64,000 bases of DNA from positions 57,734-121,733 of the forward strand of contig DIYF01000085.1 in NCBI GenBank assembly GCA_002427745.1, written 5' to 3'. The stretch comes from Roseivirga sp. UBA6061 (lineage in GTDB: Bacteria > Bacteroidota > Bacteroidia > Cytophagales > Cyclobacteriaceae). The translations under genes were made by a program, and so were the position numbers. Shown here piece after piece: positions 24,601 through 34,289 of the stretch. How positions within the stretch are numbered: the stretch's first letter is position 1; the number at the start of each line of letters is the position of its first letter. The notes beneath the pieces were generated by a model that saw only the letters and a program-made list of their open reading frames with translations, did no database searches and was not told the origin of the DNA.

Positions 24601-25089
24601 ATGAAAAAACTGATCGTCATGCTGCTCATAATGCTGCCCTGCCTGTCATTCTCTCAGGCTAAGGACATGGACCTGTATAGGCTGGCTATGGCTGAGATCA
24701 AAAAGACCTATACCTTCGAGAAATTCGCCAAAGAGGAGTCCAAAGGCATCCAGGTAATGCCTCAGTTAATTCCCTTAAGTCATATGGGCGAGCCTTTTTA
24801 TGAGGAACTGCTTCGGGAAACCGGTACAGATTATAACCTGGATGAAAACTGGGGTTCCATCAAAAGGAACCGTGACCTGCCCGGTCTCTCTGATGTAAGT
24901 CGTTCTGACCTGAAGCTTTTCTTTTCTCAGATAGATGAAGGCACCTTTATGGCAGAACTGATAGATGGTGCCTTGAAATACCGGGACTGGGAAAAAGCCA
25001 CCATCTATGGTACAGGCGTCAAATTTCTCCTGATCAAGAGTGGTGATAAGGTAATGATCCTTGATTCCGCTGAAGGAGAGGACAACTAA
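24601..25089 (+). CDS. Secreted protein of unknown function
   Basis: 162 residues with signal peptide KKLIVMLLIMLPCLSFSQ. The mature part is helical at first (YRLAMAEIKKTYTFEKFAKE) and carries no cysteine. A motif VMPQLIPLSHMGEPFYEELL is proline- and hydrophobic-rich; the end GVKFLLIKSGDKVMILDSAEG looks like a beta hairpin. Not recognised. Lies alone and converges on tex, with 28 bases between the stops. Confidence 0.7.
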   Translation: MKKLIVMLLIMLPCLSFSQAKDMDLYRLAMAEIKKTYTFEKFAKEESKGIQVMPQLIPLSHMGEPFYEELLRETGTDYNLDENWGSIKRNRDLPGLSDVSRSDLKLFFSQIDEGTFMAELIDGALKYRDWEKATIYGTGVKFLLIKSGDKVMILDSAEGEDN

Positions 25090-25117
25090 CCGAATCTGCC
25101 ACCTGCAGTAAACATCC

Positions 25118-27352
25118 CTAACGAAATTTCCCTTTTAAAGCGGCCAGTTTGCTGGCCATATCTCCCCCATTGTCCTCTCTGCGCTTTGACCTTTGCTTGT
25201 GACCTCGTTTGGCCTGAGGTTTTTGCTGCCCTTTCATAGAAAGAGAGATGCGTTTACGGCTAATGTCTACTTCCAGCACCGTTACCTGCACCTTTTGCTG
25301 AACAGAAACGATATCTGCCGGATTCGCCACATAGCCGTCAGACAGATGGCTGATATGCACCAGGCCATCCTGATGTACCCCGATATCGACAAAAGCTCCG
25401 AAATTTGTCACATTGGTAACTATACCGGGCAGCTTCATACCGGTTTTCAAATCCTCCATGCTGTTTACTCCCTCGGCAAAACTGAAAGTTTCAAACTTTT
25501 CTCTCGGGTCACGGCCGGGCTTGGCCAGCTCGTCCATAATGTCCTTCAGGGTAGGCAGTCCTACTGCCTCCGTGATGTAACGCTTGAGGTCGATACGCTT
25601 TCTAGTCTCCGTATTTTTCATGAGATCAGCCACAGAGCAGCCCTGGTCCCTGGCCATTTGATTCACGATCTTATAAGCTTCCGGGTGTACAGCGCTTTCG
25701 TCCAATGGGTTTTTAGCACCGCGAATGCGCAGAAAACCAGCTGCCTGCTCAAAAGCCTTATCACCTAAACGGGTCACGTTCTTTATGGAAGCCCTGTCTT
25801 TAAATGGTCCGTTCGCATTGCGGTATTCTACAATGTTTCTGGCCAGCTGGGGACCTAACCCGGCTACATAAGTCAGCAATTGCTCACTGGCCGTATTCAC
25901 CTCTACTCCTACTGCATTCACACAGCTCATCACCACATCATCCAGTGAATGCCTGAGCGCATTCTGGTCCACATCGTGCTGATACTGACCAACACCTATG
26001 GACTTCGGATCAAGTTTGACCAGCTCAGCTAAGGGGTCCATCAACCTGCGGCCAATGGACACGGAACCCCTCACAGTCAGGTCGTGATCGGGAAATTCAT
26101 TTCTGGCAATTTCCGAAGCAGAGTAAATAGAAGCACCACTTTCATTTACCATTACCACGGTGATACTGGCAGGAAGCCCCAGGCTTCTCACAAAGGTTTC
26201 GGTTTCCCGCCCGGCCGTGCCATTACCAATGGCGATGGCTTCTACACTATATTTTTCACAGAGATGAGAAATAGTGGCTCCCGACTTTACTGTCTGGCGC
26301 TGAGGCTCATGAGGGAATATGGCTTCGTTATGCAGCAGTTTTCCCTGCCGGTCAAGACAAACCAGTTTACAGCCTGTTCTGAATCCCGGGTCAATGGCCA
26401 TCACATTTTTACTCCCCAGTGGGGCTGCCATCAGCAGCTCTTTCAGGTTTTTGGCAAACACTTCAATGGCCTCGATATCTGCCTTCTTTTTAGAATTCAT
26501 GCGGAGTTCGGTCTCCATGGAAGGCGATAGTAAACGCTTATAGCAATCGCGAACGGCCAGTTTCACCTGTTCAGTAGCGGCATTATTTCCCCTTACAAAT
26601 GCCTTGTCCATTAAAAAGAGGGCATCGTCTTCCGGTGGATAGGCATCCAGCATCAGGAACATCTCACTCTCTCCTCGCCTCATGGCCAATACCCGATGCG
26701 ATGGAGCTTTTGATACAGCCTCTTCCCATTCAAAGTAATCACGATACTTTTGCGCTTCTTCTTCTTTTCCCGGAAAAACCCTTGCCTTAAAAACCCCTTT
26801 CTGCTCGAAGAGTGCCCTCATTTTGTTTCGCAGGTCGGCATCCTCATTGATCCATTCAGCCATGATATCACGGGCGCCTTTAAGGGCTTCTTCCTGATCA
26901 GCAACTCCTTTTTCTTCACTGACAAAAGAGTTTGCCTCTGATTCCACATCAAATGACTCCTGTTCGAAGAGTCTTTTTGCCAAAGGTTCCAATCCTTTTT
27001 CCCTGGCAATGCTGGCCCGGGTTTTACGCTTCGGTTTATAGGGCAGATAGATATCTTCCAGCCTGGCCATGCTTTCAGCTGCATTAACCAGTTTTTCGAG
27101 TTCGGGAGTCAGTTTTTCCTGATCTTTCAGCGATTTCAGAATCGCCTCTCTGCGCTTGTCCAGATCACGGAGTTGCTGTAGTCTGTCTCTCACCGCTGCA
27201 ACAGCCACTTCGTCAAGGCTTCCTGTAAGCTCTTTGCGATAGCGGGAAATAAAGGGAACGGTTCCTCCCTCGTCAAGCAATTGGACAGTGGCCTGTACCT
27301 GTTTCGTACCTACGGATAATTCGGTGGCTATGAGTTGTGCGTGTTGTTGCAT
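25118..27352 (-). CDS. tex: Tex-type RNA-binding transcription accessory protein
   Basis: 744 residues, usual Tex length. N-terminal Tex domain with VPFISRYRKELTGSLDE (about 30-46) and IYLPYKPKRKTRASIAREKG; YqgF/RNase H-like domain at VMAIDPGFRTGCKLV; helix-hairpin-helix pair at TYVAGLGPQLARNIVEYR and NPLDESAVHPE; C-terminal S1 domain GIVTNVTNFGAFVDIGVHQD and basic Lys/Arg tail. Tex binds nucleic acid and helps elongating RNA polymerase or rescue after stress in many bacteria. Single gene; the highly basic tail (RGHKQRSKRRED) is typical for the phylum. Confidence 0.95.
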   Translation of the reverse strand: MQQHAQLIATELSVGTKQVQATVQLLDEGGTVPFISRYRKELTGSLDEVAVAAVRDRLQQLRDLDKRREAILKSLKDQEKLTPELEKLVNAAESMARLEDIYLPYKPKRKTRASIAREKGLEPLAKRLFEQESFDVESEANSFVSEEKGVADQEEALKGARDIMAEWINEDADLRNKMRALFEQKGVFKARVFPGKEEEAQKYRDYFEWEEAVSKAPSHRVLAMRRGESEMFLMLDAYPPEDDALFLMDKAFVRGNNAATEQVKLAVRDCYKRLLSPSMETELRMNSKKKADIEAIEVFAKNLKELLMAAPLGSKNVMAIDPGFRTGCKLVCLDRQGKLLHNEAIFPHEPQRQTVKSGATISHLCEKYSVEAIAIGNGTAGRETETFVRSLGLPASITVVMVNESGASIYSASEIARNEFPDHDLTVRGSVSIGRRLMDPLAELVKLDPKSIGVGQYQHDVDQNALRHSLDDVVMSCVNAVGVEVNTASEQLLTYVAGLGPQLARNIVEYRNANGPFKDRASIKNVTRLGDKAFEQAAGFLRIRGAKNPLDESAVHPEAYKIVNQMARDQGCSVADLMKNTETRKRIDLKRYITEAVGLPTLKDIMDELAKPGRDPREKFETFSFAEGVNSMEDLKTGMKLPGIVTNVTNFGAFVDIGVHQDGLVHISHLSDGYVANPADIVSVQQKVQVTVLEVDISRKRISLSMKGQQKPQAKRGHKQRSKRREDNGGDMASKLAALKGKFR

Positions 27353-27414
27353 TCAGACTAAAATAATTTCAAGCCAACAAAGCTAAAGAAAGAAGGCTTT
27401 TACGAAATGAATAA

Positions 27415-27455
27415 ATGCAAAAAAAGAAAGGTCGTTCACACAATGTAAACGACCT
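27415..27455 (-). terminator. Intrinsic terminator of the small reverse gene
   Basis: Read on the reverse strand: AGGTCGTT pairs with AACGACCT (8 bp at 27429-27436/27448-27455), one mismatch, then TGT/ACA, loop of three; followed by TTCTTTTTTTG. It lies 27 bases beyond the stop of the 27483-27725 gene, supporting that this gene is transcribed. Confidence 0.75.
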
Positions 27456-27482
27456 CCAGAATCACCTCTCACCAAAACACTG

Positions 27483-27725
27483 TCAGCCATTACTTGATAA
27501 GAACCTAAGGCTTTCAAGACTTTGAGAAGTGCTCTGTTCAGGAGTCAGATGTCGCAGCAACACATAAACCTTTCTTACTGCTTCCATCGTCACCTTATCA
27601 TCCTCACTTATACCTGTTTTTTTTAACAGTAACATCAGACTTTGCTGATATGCGCGTAGTTCTGCCATATCCTCAACAGGAATCTTAATCGTAATGCGGT
27701 CATCGCTTAAATCAAACTCAATCAA
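27483..27725 (-). CDS. Small hypothetical protein divergent from an XRE regulator
   Basis: 80 residues starting at TTG; no ATG in front. The N-terminus is beta-like and acidic (IEFDLSDDRITIKIPVEDMA), followed by helices (ELRAYQQSLMLLLKKTG, TMEAVRKVYVLLRHL). Not recognised. It has its own terminator and an AT-rich 121-base intergenic region shared with the divergent XRE gene, an arrangement often seen for a regulator and its target or partner. No signal peptide. Confidence 0.58.
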   Translation of the reverse strand: MIEFDLSDDRITIKIPVEDMAELRAYQQSLMLLLKKTGISEDDKVTMEAVRKVYVLLRHLTPEQSTSQSLESLRFLSSNG

Positions 27726-27846
27726 AATGATAATTTATATTTTCGGAACAATTATACCTACAATCAGATCATTTACAAAATATATATTCCTATTTTCTAA
27801 ACTTTCTATCTGTTTTTATAGATTTATGAACACATAAACCAATAAC

Positions 27847-28068
27847 ATGACCAGATTAGGAGAATACCTGACGAAAAGAGCCATTAACAGAGCTGCGGTT
27901 TCCAGAAGAACGGGGATCAGTAAAACAAGGCTGAGTGAGCTCTCAAATAATACGGGAACCAAACTCCGCGCTGATGAACTGTATCTCATAGCCCTGGCTA
28001 TTGAGGCTGATCCCTGCGAAGTACTCGATTACATCTGCAGCCACCTGAAGCTCGAAGCCACCGTCTGA
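27847..28068 (+). CDS. Small XRE-family helix-turn-helix regulator
   Basis: 73 residues, essentially a single HTH_3/XRE domain: MTRLGEYLTKRAINRAAVSR then RTGISKTRLSELSNNTG and LRADELYLIALAIEADPCEVL, a Cro/C1-like five-helix bundle. No sensor domain. Likely a DNA-binding switch; the target could be the divergent small gene. The leader is strongly AT-rich, with TAGATTTA near the start resembling a -7 box. Nothing identifies it as prophage or toxin-antitoxin. Confidence 0.82.
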   Translation: MTRLGEYLTKRAINRAAVSRRTGISKTRLSELSNNTGTKLRADELYLIALAIEADPCEVLDYICSHLKLEATV

Positions 28069-28192
28069 CCGGCAGACTTCTGACCAGGGCTGGTACTGTG
28101 TATTGATGTGACCGGATTGTGCGTTTAAAAGAAACAGAGGAAGAATTCACCTGTTATGGCTGGGTTTTTGCTCCTGATTCAGAAAAACCGAC

Positions 28193-29761
28193 ATGGCCAA
28201 ATCACTTCAGCTCACAACACTGCTCAGCTTTGCATCGCTATGGGTACTGGTGTCCTGCAGCAATGCAGACGATCTGCCGGGCCCAAACCCCGGGCCTGAC
28301 CCAACCCTTGTACTCCAACAGGATGTTGTGGAGTCCCAGTCACTTGATGTCAACCTCTCCGGAGTGGCTCCCCTCACGGCTGTGCTCTCTTTCACTACTT
28401 CAGAACCGGTTACCTCACGCATCCGGGTGGTTGGTAAACACGGCCCTGCCTCTGATGTAGTCAAGCAGTTTACCGAAGCATCCGTATTGCATGGCCTCCC
28501 CATCCTGGGACTTTATGCCAACCATCTCAATACCGTAGAAGTAACACTTTTTAATAGTTCAGGCAATTCCCTGGGCACTTCCAGTTTTAATATAGAAACA
28601 GCCCCGCTCGTCAGTGATATGCCGGCCATTTCCATACAAACCAGCGAGGTGCAAAAAGAGCCGGGCATGACACTGGTCAGCTACTTTGGCCACAACAGCC
28701 ATATGACCCCGCAAAGGCCTTTCATCTTTGATGAGTTCGGAGATATACGCTGGTATCTGAACCTGGGAGTCAACCCGGTTTTTGCCAACCTGTTTTATGA
28801 CAATGGCATGGAAAGGCTGCAGAATGGCAACTATTACTTCGGAGATCGCTCCACCAGTCGCATTCATGAAATAGACCTGATTGGCAGAATCATCAATACC
28901 TGGGAGATGCCCGGATACACTTTCCATCACGAAGTGTCTGAAAAACCAAACGGCAACTTTCTGGTCACGGTGAATAGTCAGCATAGCACCGATACTGTGG
29001 AGGACCATATCATTGAAATCGATCGCAGCTCGGGAAACATTATCAATGTCTGGGACCTGCGCGAGTCTCTGCAGAGAGATCGTACGGCATGGACCAGTGA
29101 TCAGAGTGACTGGATTCATGTAAATGCCGTTACCTATGACGCTCATGACGATACCATCATTATTTCCGGCAGGACACAGGGACTGGTCAAACTTACAAAT
29201 GATAATGAAGTCGTATGGATTCTGGCTCCGCACCGTGGCTGGGGCTTATCAGGTAAGGGCACAGATCTTACCACCAGGCTGCTTCATCCTCTGGATGCCG
29301 GTGGCCAGCCCATAACCCTGGTCAATGTACTTGACGGATCAGACAATACGGCCAGTTTTGAATGGCCCTGGTACCAACATGCACCCCAGGTAATGCCCAA
29401 TGGCAATGTGATACTTTTTGATAATGGTGACAACCGCAATTATCAGGGAGGTAGCTACAGCCGGGCTGTTGAATACGAAATAGATGCCAGCCAAATGACC
29501 GTCCGTCAGGTCTGGTCTTATGGTAAAGCACGTGGTGGAGAAACCTATTCCCGTATTGTTTCTGATGTGGATTACCACGAATCGAGCAACCATGTTTTCT
29601 TTTCTGCGGGGGCCGTGGCGAACAGCTCCGTTTACGGCAAAATCGTGGAGATTGACTATACCAGCAATACCGTCTTGTTTGAGGCTTCTGTCATAGCTCC
29701 CCTGGCCCCTTTTGATATTACTTTCCACAGAACGGAACGATTATCGCTCTATCCCGATTAA
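28193..29761 (+). CDS. Lipoprotein arylsulfate sulfotransferase-type protein
   Basis: 522 residues. Signal TTLLSFASLWVLVSC with acceptor Cys22, then a Pro/Gly/Asp linker. An Ig-like N-terminal domain (about 45-140) precedes a six-bladed propeller typical for ASST (PF05935): GDIRWYLNL, MERLQNGNYYFGD, HEIDLIGRIINTWEMPGY, HHEVSEKPNGNFLVT, DWIHVNAVTYDAHDDTIIIS, VWILAPHRGW and HAPQVMPNGNVILFDNGDNR. Histidines in HHEV, WIHVN and QHAPQ are candidates for the catalytic and substrate-binding His. ASST moves sulfate between phenols without PAPS in the periplasm. Followed after 6 bases by a PPOX flavoprotein gene. Confidence 0.85.
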   Translation: MAKSLQLTTLLSFASLWVLVSCSNADDLPGPNPGPDPTLVLQQDVVESQSLDVNLSGVAPLTAVLSFTTSEPVTSRIRVVGKHGPASDVVKQFTEASVLHGLPILGLYANHLNTVEVTLFNSSGNSLGTSSFNIETAPLVSDMPAISIQTSEVQKEPGMTLVSYFGHNSHMTPQRPFIFDEFGDIRWYLNLGVNPVFANLFYDNGMERLQNGNYYFGDRSTSRIHEIDLIGRIINTWEMPGYTFHHEVSEKPNGNFLVTVNSQHSTDTVEDHIIEIDRSSGNIINVWDLRESLQRDRTAWTSDQSDWIHVNAVTYDAHDDTIIISGRTQGLVKLTNDNEVVWILAPHRGWGLSGKGTDLTTRLLHPLDAGGQPITLVNVLDGSDNTASFEWPWYQHAPQVMPNGNVILFDNGDNRNYQGGSYSRAVEYEIDASQMTVRQVWSYGKARGGETYSRIVSDVDYHESSNHVFFSAGAVANSSVYGKIVEIDYTSNTVLFEASVIAPLAPFDITFHRTERLSLYPD

Positions 29762-29767
29762 TAGGAT

Positions 29768-30313
29768 ATGGCCAAGTTTTACGATGAAATCAGCCCTGAG
29801 CTAAAGTCTTTTATTCAGGATCAGAAAATCTTCTTTACCGGTACCGCTGCTAAGGACGGACGGGTAAACGTTTCTCCCAAGGGTATGGATTCACTACGCA
29901 TTCTGGGACCCAACAGGGTGATCTGGCTAAACCTGACCGGTAGTGGTAATGAAACAGCCGCCCATCTCCGCGATGTCAACCGCCTCACGCTCATGTTTTG
30001 CGCTTTTGAAGGAAAGCCACTGATTCTCAGATTGTACGGCTCTGCCCGTACTGTTCACACCACAGATAAAGACTGGGATGCGCTTTACCAGCATTTCCCC
30101 GAATCCCGGGGAGCCCGGCAGATCTTTGATGTTACCATTGATTCTGTGCAAACCTCCTGTGGTTTTGCCGTGCCCCTGATGGACTACCGCGAAGACCGGG
30201 ATATCCTGCAAACCTGGGTGGATAAGAGGAGCGACCAGGACATACAAGATTACTGGGCTGCCAAAAATGTGACCAGCATTGATGGCAAACCCACAGGTAT
30301 TTTCGGTGAATAG
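29768..30313 (+). CDS. PPOX-class (pyridoxamine oxidase-like) flavoprotein
   Basis: 181 residues. Front MAKFYDEISPELKSFIQDQK is the mark of the putative PPOX (PF01243) proteins related to PNPOx, with split-barrel strands KIFFTGTAAKDGRVNVSPKG and RVIWLNLTGSGNETAAHL that hold FMN or F420/haem. Family members reduce small substrates; the actual reaction cannot be inferred. Ends QDYWAAKNVTSIDGKPT, also common in the group. Six bases after the sulfotransferase gene, hence probably same transcript. No signal peptide, cytoplasmic. Confidence 0.86.
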   Translation: MAKFYDEISPELKSFIQDQKIFFTGTAAKDGRVNVSPKGMDSLRILGPNRVIWLNLTGSGNETAAHLRDVNRLTLMFCAFEGKPLILRLYGSARTVHTTDKDWDALYQHFPESRGARQIFDVTIDSVQTSCGFAVPLMDYREDRDILQTWVDKRSDQDIQDYWAAKNVTSIDGKPTGIFGE

Positions 30314-30448
30314 CACCTTTTTCCCCCTTAAATGGTGAACAAGGCCCACAGGATACTTTTATGTAAGTAAATCCGACTTCTGTCCCGGCCTTTTTTACTC
30401 CGGTCGATACGGCTGGTAGTCAGAAGCTTACACTCCTATATTCATGCT

Positions 30449-31102
30449 ATGATGCATGAGCGAAAACTTTCAGGGCGACAAATCCAACTTATCATTGGGA
30501 TACTGCTGGGCCTTTTTCTTCTGATCTATCTGGAGGTACCGCTGATTGCACAAACTGTTGGCGGACCCTGTGAAGGCTGTGAGGCCATCTACGAATACAA
30601 AGGCCGTCAGCTGTCTCCTGTTGACACCCTCCCGGAGTTCGGGAAACATCCTGACAAAATGCTTATCACCGGTACCGTGTACCAATCTGATGGCAGCACT
30701 CCTGCTTCAGATGTGATCGTCTACGCCTATCACACCAATCAAAAGGGAGTTTACCCAACCCGGGGAGACGAAAAGGGCTGGGCCCGTAGGCATGGATACC
30801 TCAGAGGCTGGGTACAAACTGACCATGACGGGAAGTTCTCATTCTACACATTTAAACCAGCCTCCTACCCTTCCAGAACCGAGCCTGCCCATGTACACCT
30901 CATTGTAAAAGAGGCTGATACAAATGAATACTGGATAGATTCCATTGAGTTTGACGATGATCCTTTACTGACTTCAGAAAGACGAAAGCAAAAGAGAAAA
31001 CGCGGTGGATCAGGCATTATCCGGCTGGGCAGCACGGACCATGGCCTCCTGCTGGCCAGAAGAGACATCATCCTGGGCAGGAATATCCCGTCATACCGTT
31101 AA
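30449..31102 (+). CDS. Membrane-anchored intradiol ring-cleavage dioxygenase family protein
   Basis: 217 residues. A single N-terminal anchor (IQLIIGILLGLFLLIYLEV, about 12-30) leads to a domain like the C-terminal part of protocatechuate 3,4-dioxygenase (PF00775). The four non-haem iron(III) ligands are present in the right order: Y102 (KGVYP), Y140 (ASYPSR), H148 and H150 (AHVHL). The classical strand LITGTVYQSDG..ASDVIVYAY and RGWVQTDHDGKFSFYTFKP also fit. No ring-degradation genes are nearby, so the substrate may not be a simple catechol; extracytoplasmic members of this family are common in Bacteroidota. Two ATG codons in tandem open the gene. Confidence 0.83.
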   Translation: MMHERKLSGRQIQLIIGILLGLFLLIYLEVPLIAQTVGGPCEGCEAIYEYKGRQLSPVDTLPEFGKHPDKMLITGTVYQSDGSTPASDVIVYAYHTNQKGVYPTRGDEKGWARRHGYLRGWVQTDHDGKFSFYTFKPASYPSRTEPAHVHLIVKEADTNEYWIDSIEFDDDPLLTSERRKQKRKRGGSGIIRLGSTDHGLLLARRDIILGRNIPSYR

Positions 31103-31192
31103 CCACCTTTTGTCGGCAATACTTGCTTTCTGTACGGCATTCATTGAAAATGCCAGCTTAATTGCGTACCATCGGGCTTAAATTATAGCCAG

Positions 31193-34024
31193 ATGATCAG
31201 GAAATTCTTTAGCGCCCTAATTGTAATCACACTTTTCGCCTGTGAGCCTCCTCGGGAAGAAGCCAAAGCGGACCTCAATGTGGAATTTGAAAAATTCGAA
31301 CTGGACAACGGTCTGGATGTCGTTTTTCATATAGACCGATCAGATCCGGTAGTAGCTGTGGCCCTGACAGCCCATGTAGGTTCAGCACGTGAGAAAACGG
31401 GCAGAACCGGATTTGCTCACTTGTTTGAGCACCTGCTCTTTCTGGAGTCTGAAAACCTTGGAAAAGGAGGACTCGACAAAATGAGTGCGCGCATCGGGGG
31501 CTCCGGTGCCAATGGCTCTACCTCACGCGACAGAACCAACTACTTCCAGACCGTACCCAAAGATGCCCTGGAAAAAATGATCTGGGCAGAAGCAGATAAG
31601 CTCGGCTTTTTTATCAATACCGTGACAGACCCCGTGCTGGCCAAAGAAAAGCAGGTGGTAAAGAATGAAAAGCGCCAGAGCGTTGACAATCGCCCCTATG
31701 GCCATACCAACTATGTTATCGACAAGCAGTTATATCCGGAAGATCACCCTTATAACTGGCAGGTAATCGGTTCACTGGAAGATCTGCAGAATGCTACCCT
31801 GGAGGATGTAAAAGAGTTTTTCAGACGCTGGTATGTCCCTAACAACGTGACCCTGGTTGTATCAGGTGACTTTGATGTTGCTCAGGCCAAAGAATGGGTT
31901 CATAAATACTTTGACGAGATTCCTGCTGGTGAGCCGATCACTCCTCTTCCTAAAAGAGCCGGCTATGTAGCCGAGACGGTGAAACTTTACCATGAAGATA
32001 TCTTTGCCCGTGCTCCGCGTTTGACTATGACCTGGCCTACCGTGGAACAGTACCATCCTGATTCTTATGCCCTGACTGTACTGAGCCAATACCTGTCACG
32101 CGGCAAGGAAGCCCCTCTTTACAAGGTACTGGTAGAAGATAAAAAGCTCACGGCTGGTGTAGGCATGTTCAATCGCGCTTCCGAGCTGGCCGGTCAGCTG
32201 CAAATTTCAGTTCGCGCTTTTGCCGGTAAGAACCTGAATGATGTGGAAAGTGCCATTAATGAGGCTTTGAACCAGTTCGAAACCCATGGTATTCCGGAGC
32301 AGGACCTGAAAAGGATTAAGGCAGGTCAGGAGACAGGTTTTTATAACGGACTCTCCAGTGTTCTGGGCAAGGGCTTTCAGCTGGCACAATACAACATCTT
32401 CGCCAATGACCCGGGCTTTATCAAGCAGGACATTGAGCGTATTCTCGCAGTTACCACGGAAGACGTTATGCGGGTTTATCAGCAGTATATCAAAGACAAA
32501 AACTTTGTTGCCACCAGCTTTGTACCCAGAGGTGCCACCAGCCAGATACTCACCGGCTCAGTAAAAGCAGAAGTAGTGGAAGAAGAAATCAGGCAAGGTG
32601 CGGAAGAAACGTTCGATGCCAGTATTCAGGCAAGTTATGAGCGTACCCCCTCCTCTTTTGACAGAAGCGTTGAACCGCCTTACGGAGACGCTCCTGATGT
32701 GAAGGTTCCTACCGTTTGGGAGGATCAGCTGTCTAATGGCCTGAAGGTATACGGTATTGAAAACACGGAAGTCCCCCTGGTTCAGTTCAATATTGTGATT
32801 GATGGCGGACAGCTGCTGGAAGACATGAACAAAACCGGTGTGGCCAACCTGATGGCTTCACTGATGACTCAGGGAACCGCTAACAAAACACCGGCTGAGC
32901 TGGAAGCTGCCATACAGCAGCTAGGCGCCTCTCTGAATGTCTTTGCAGGCAGAGAAAACATCCGAATCACAGGCAATACTCTGGCCCGCAACTATACGGC
33001 TACACTCGAGCTTCTGGAAGAGATTATGTTTGAGCCCCGTTGGGATGCAAGCGAATTTGAGCTGATCAAACAGAGTACGATCTCTCAAATCAAGCAGCAG
33101 GAAGCCAGCCCCAACTCAATCGCACAGAATGCCTATAACCTGCTCATTTATGGTAAAGACAATATCAGAGCCCAAAATACACTGGGTACGGTTGCTTCAG
33201 TAGAAAGCATTACCATTGACGATCTCAAGGCCTTTTACGACAAGAACTTCTCCCCCTCGGTTGCCAAGATGCATGTGGTAGGAGCCCTGAATCAATCGGA
33301 TATCGTATCTTCTCTGAGCGATATTGAAAAGCGCTGGGAGAACAAGCCCGTAACCATTCCGAGCTACGAAACACCAGCTGCTCCCAACCAGTCAAAGGTG
33401 TATTTCTATGACGTGCCCGGTGCCAAGCAGAGTGTGCTGCGTATAGGCTATCCTGCTCTGGCTCAAACCGATGAAGACTACTATCCAGCCACGGTAATGA
33501 ATTACATCCTGGGCGGTGGTGGTTTTGCTTCTCAGCTCACCCAGGAGCTGCGTGAAGGCAAAGGCTATACCTATGGCATTGGCTCCCGCTTTTCCGGTAC
33601 GAATGCGGCCGGAGCCTTTACAATCTCCAGTGGGGTAAGGAGCAATGTTACATTGGAATCGACCCAACTGGTAAAGGAAATTCTCCAGAACTATGGCCCG
33701 GGTTATTCGGCAAAAGACCTTGAAACTACCAAAGGCTTTTTGATTAAGAGTAATGCCCGCGCTTTTGAAACATCTGGTGCCAAGCTGAACATGCTTGAGA
33801 ATATGAGCCGCTATGGCTGGGATTCAGATTATGTGAAAGACCAGGAGGCCATTGTTAAGGGAATGACTATCGATAAGATCAGAGAGCTTTCTAAGGAATA
33901 CCTGGACGCGAACAAAATGATCTGGCTGGTTGTGGGTGATGCCAAAACGCAGCTTCGCAGAATGAAGGAGCTGGGCTTTGGAGAGCCTGTTCTGATCAAT
34001 GATATGACGGCTCCGGAAAGATAG
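31193..34024 (+). CDS. M16 family (insulinase/pitrilysin-type) zinc peptidase, two-domain lipoprotein
   Basis: 943 residues. Signal MIRKFFSALIVITLFAC with Cys17 as lipid acceptor. The inverse zinc motif HxxEH is H76-L-F-E79-H80 and the third ligand E159 (VKNEKRQ). Two complete M16 halves are present: the active N-terminal half to about residue 460 and a second, inactive half starting near KVPTVWEDQLSNGLKVYGI, containing the R/Y substrate motif GKGYTYGIGSRFSG. The length fits a fused alpha-beta processing-peptidase-like enzyme that degrades peptides in the periplasm. Single transcript; a 6-bp hairpin without T-run precedes it (31136-31154). Confidence 0.94.
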   Translation: MIRKFFSALIVITLFACEPPREEAKADLNVEFEKFELDNGLDVVFHIDRSDPVVAVALTAHVGSAREKTGRTGFAHLFEHLLFLESENLGKGGLDKMSARIGGSGANGSTSRDRTNYFQTVPKDALEKMIWAEADKLGFFINTVTDPVLAKEKQVVKNEKRQSVDNRPYGHTNYVIDKQLYPEDHPYNWQVIGSLEDLQNATLEDVKEFFRRWYVPNNVTLVVSGDFDVAQAKEWVHKYFDEIPAGEPITPLPKRAGYVAETVKLYHEDIFARAPRLTMTWPTVEQYHPDSYALTVLSQYLSRGKEAPLYKVLVEDKKLTAGVGMFNRASELAGQLQISVRAFAGKNLNDVESAINEALNQFETHGIPEQDLKRIKAGQETGFYNGLSSVLGKGFQLAQYNIFANDPGFIKQDIERILAVTTEDVMRVYQQYIKDKNFVATSFVPRGATSQILTGSVKAEVVEEEIRQGAEETFDASIQASYERTPSSFDRSVEPPYGDAPDVKVPTVWEDQLSNGLKVYGIENTEVPLVQFNIVIDGGQLLEDMNKTGVANLMASLMTQGTANKTPAELEAAIQQLGASLNVFAGRENIRITGNTLARNYTATLELLEEIMFEPRWDASEFELIKQSTISQIKQQEASPNSIAQNAYNLLIYGKDNIRAQNTLGTVASVESITIDDLKAFYDKNFSPSVAKMHVVGALNQSDIVSSLSDIEKRWENKPVTIPSYETPAAPNQSKVYFYDVPGAKQSVLRIGYPALAQTDEDYYPATVMNYILGGGGFASQLTQELREGKGYTYGIGSRFSGTNAAGAFTISSGVRSNVTLESTQLVKEILQNYGPGYSAKDLETTKGFLIKSNARAFETSGAKLNMLENMSRYGWDSDYVKDQEAIVKGMTIDKIRELSKEYLDANKMIWLVVGDAKTQLRRMKELGFGEPVLINDMTAPER

Positions 34025-34037
34025 GCTTGTATTACAG

Positions 34038-34199
34038 TCATCAGGGTCCTCTGTGAGAGACCCTCATGGTGGTGGAGAGAGACCCTGTTGGTGGTGGATC
34101 GGTTTATTGCTGATTGGTCCGACCACTTAGAGTGGTCAGACCAATACCGCTCAGACCAATACACCCCTACTGCGATGAACCGGGGACCAGGATGCGGCA
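34038..34199 (+). repeat. Hairpin-rich intergenic repeat, copy 1
   Basis: First of three related units in 34.0-35.3 kb. Contains CATCAGGGTC at the left, then GGTGGTGGAGAGAGACCCTG, then a long hairpin ATTGGTC-c-GACCAC / GTGGTC-a-GACCAAT (34113-34145), an extra copy of CAGACCAATAC and an end GGACCAGGATG. Lies between the M16 and DUF1330 genes. Short frames inside it are repeat-derived, not genes. Confidence 0.8.
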
Positions 34200-34289
34200 T
34201 GGTCCGAATTGAAAAGTATGTGAGCCGATCAGGCAAGTCAAAGCCACCGACATCAGCGAGTTTTGTGCTATTACTTTTTAACAAAAGTC

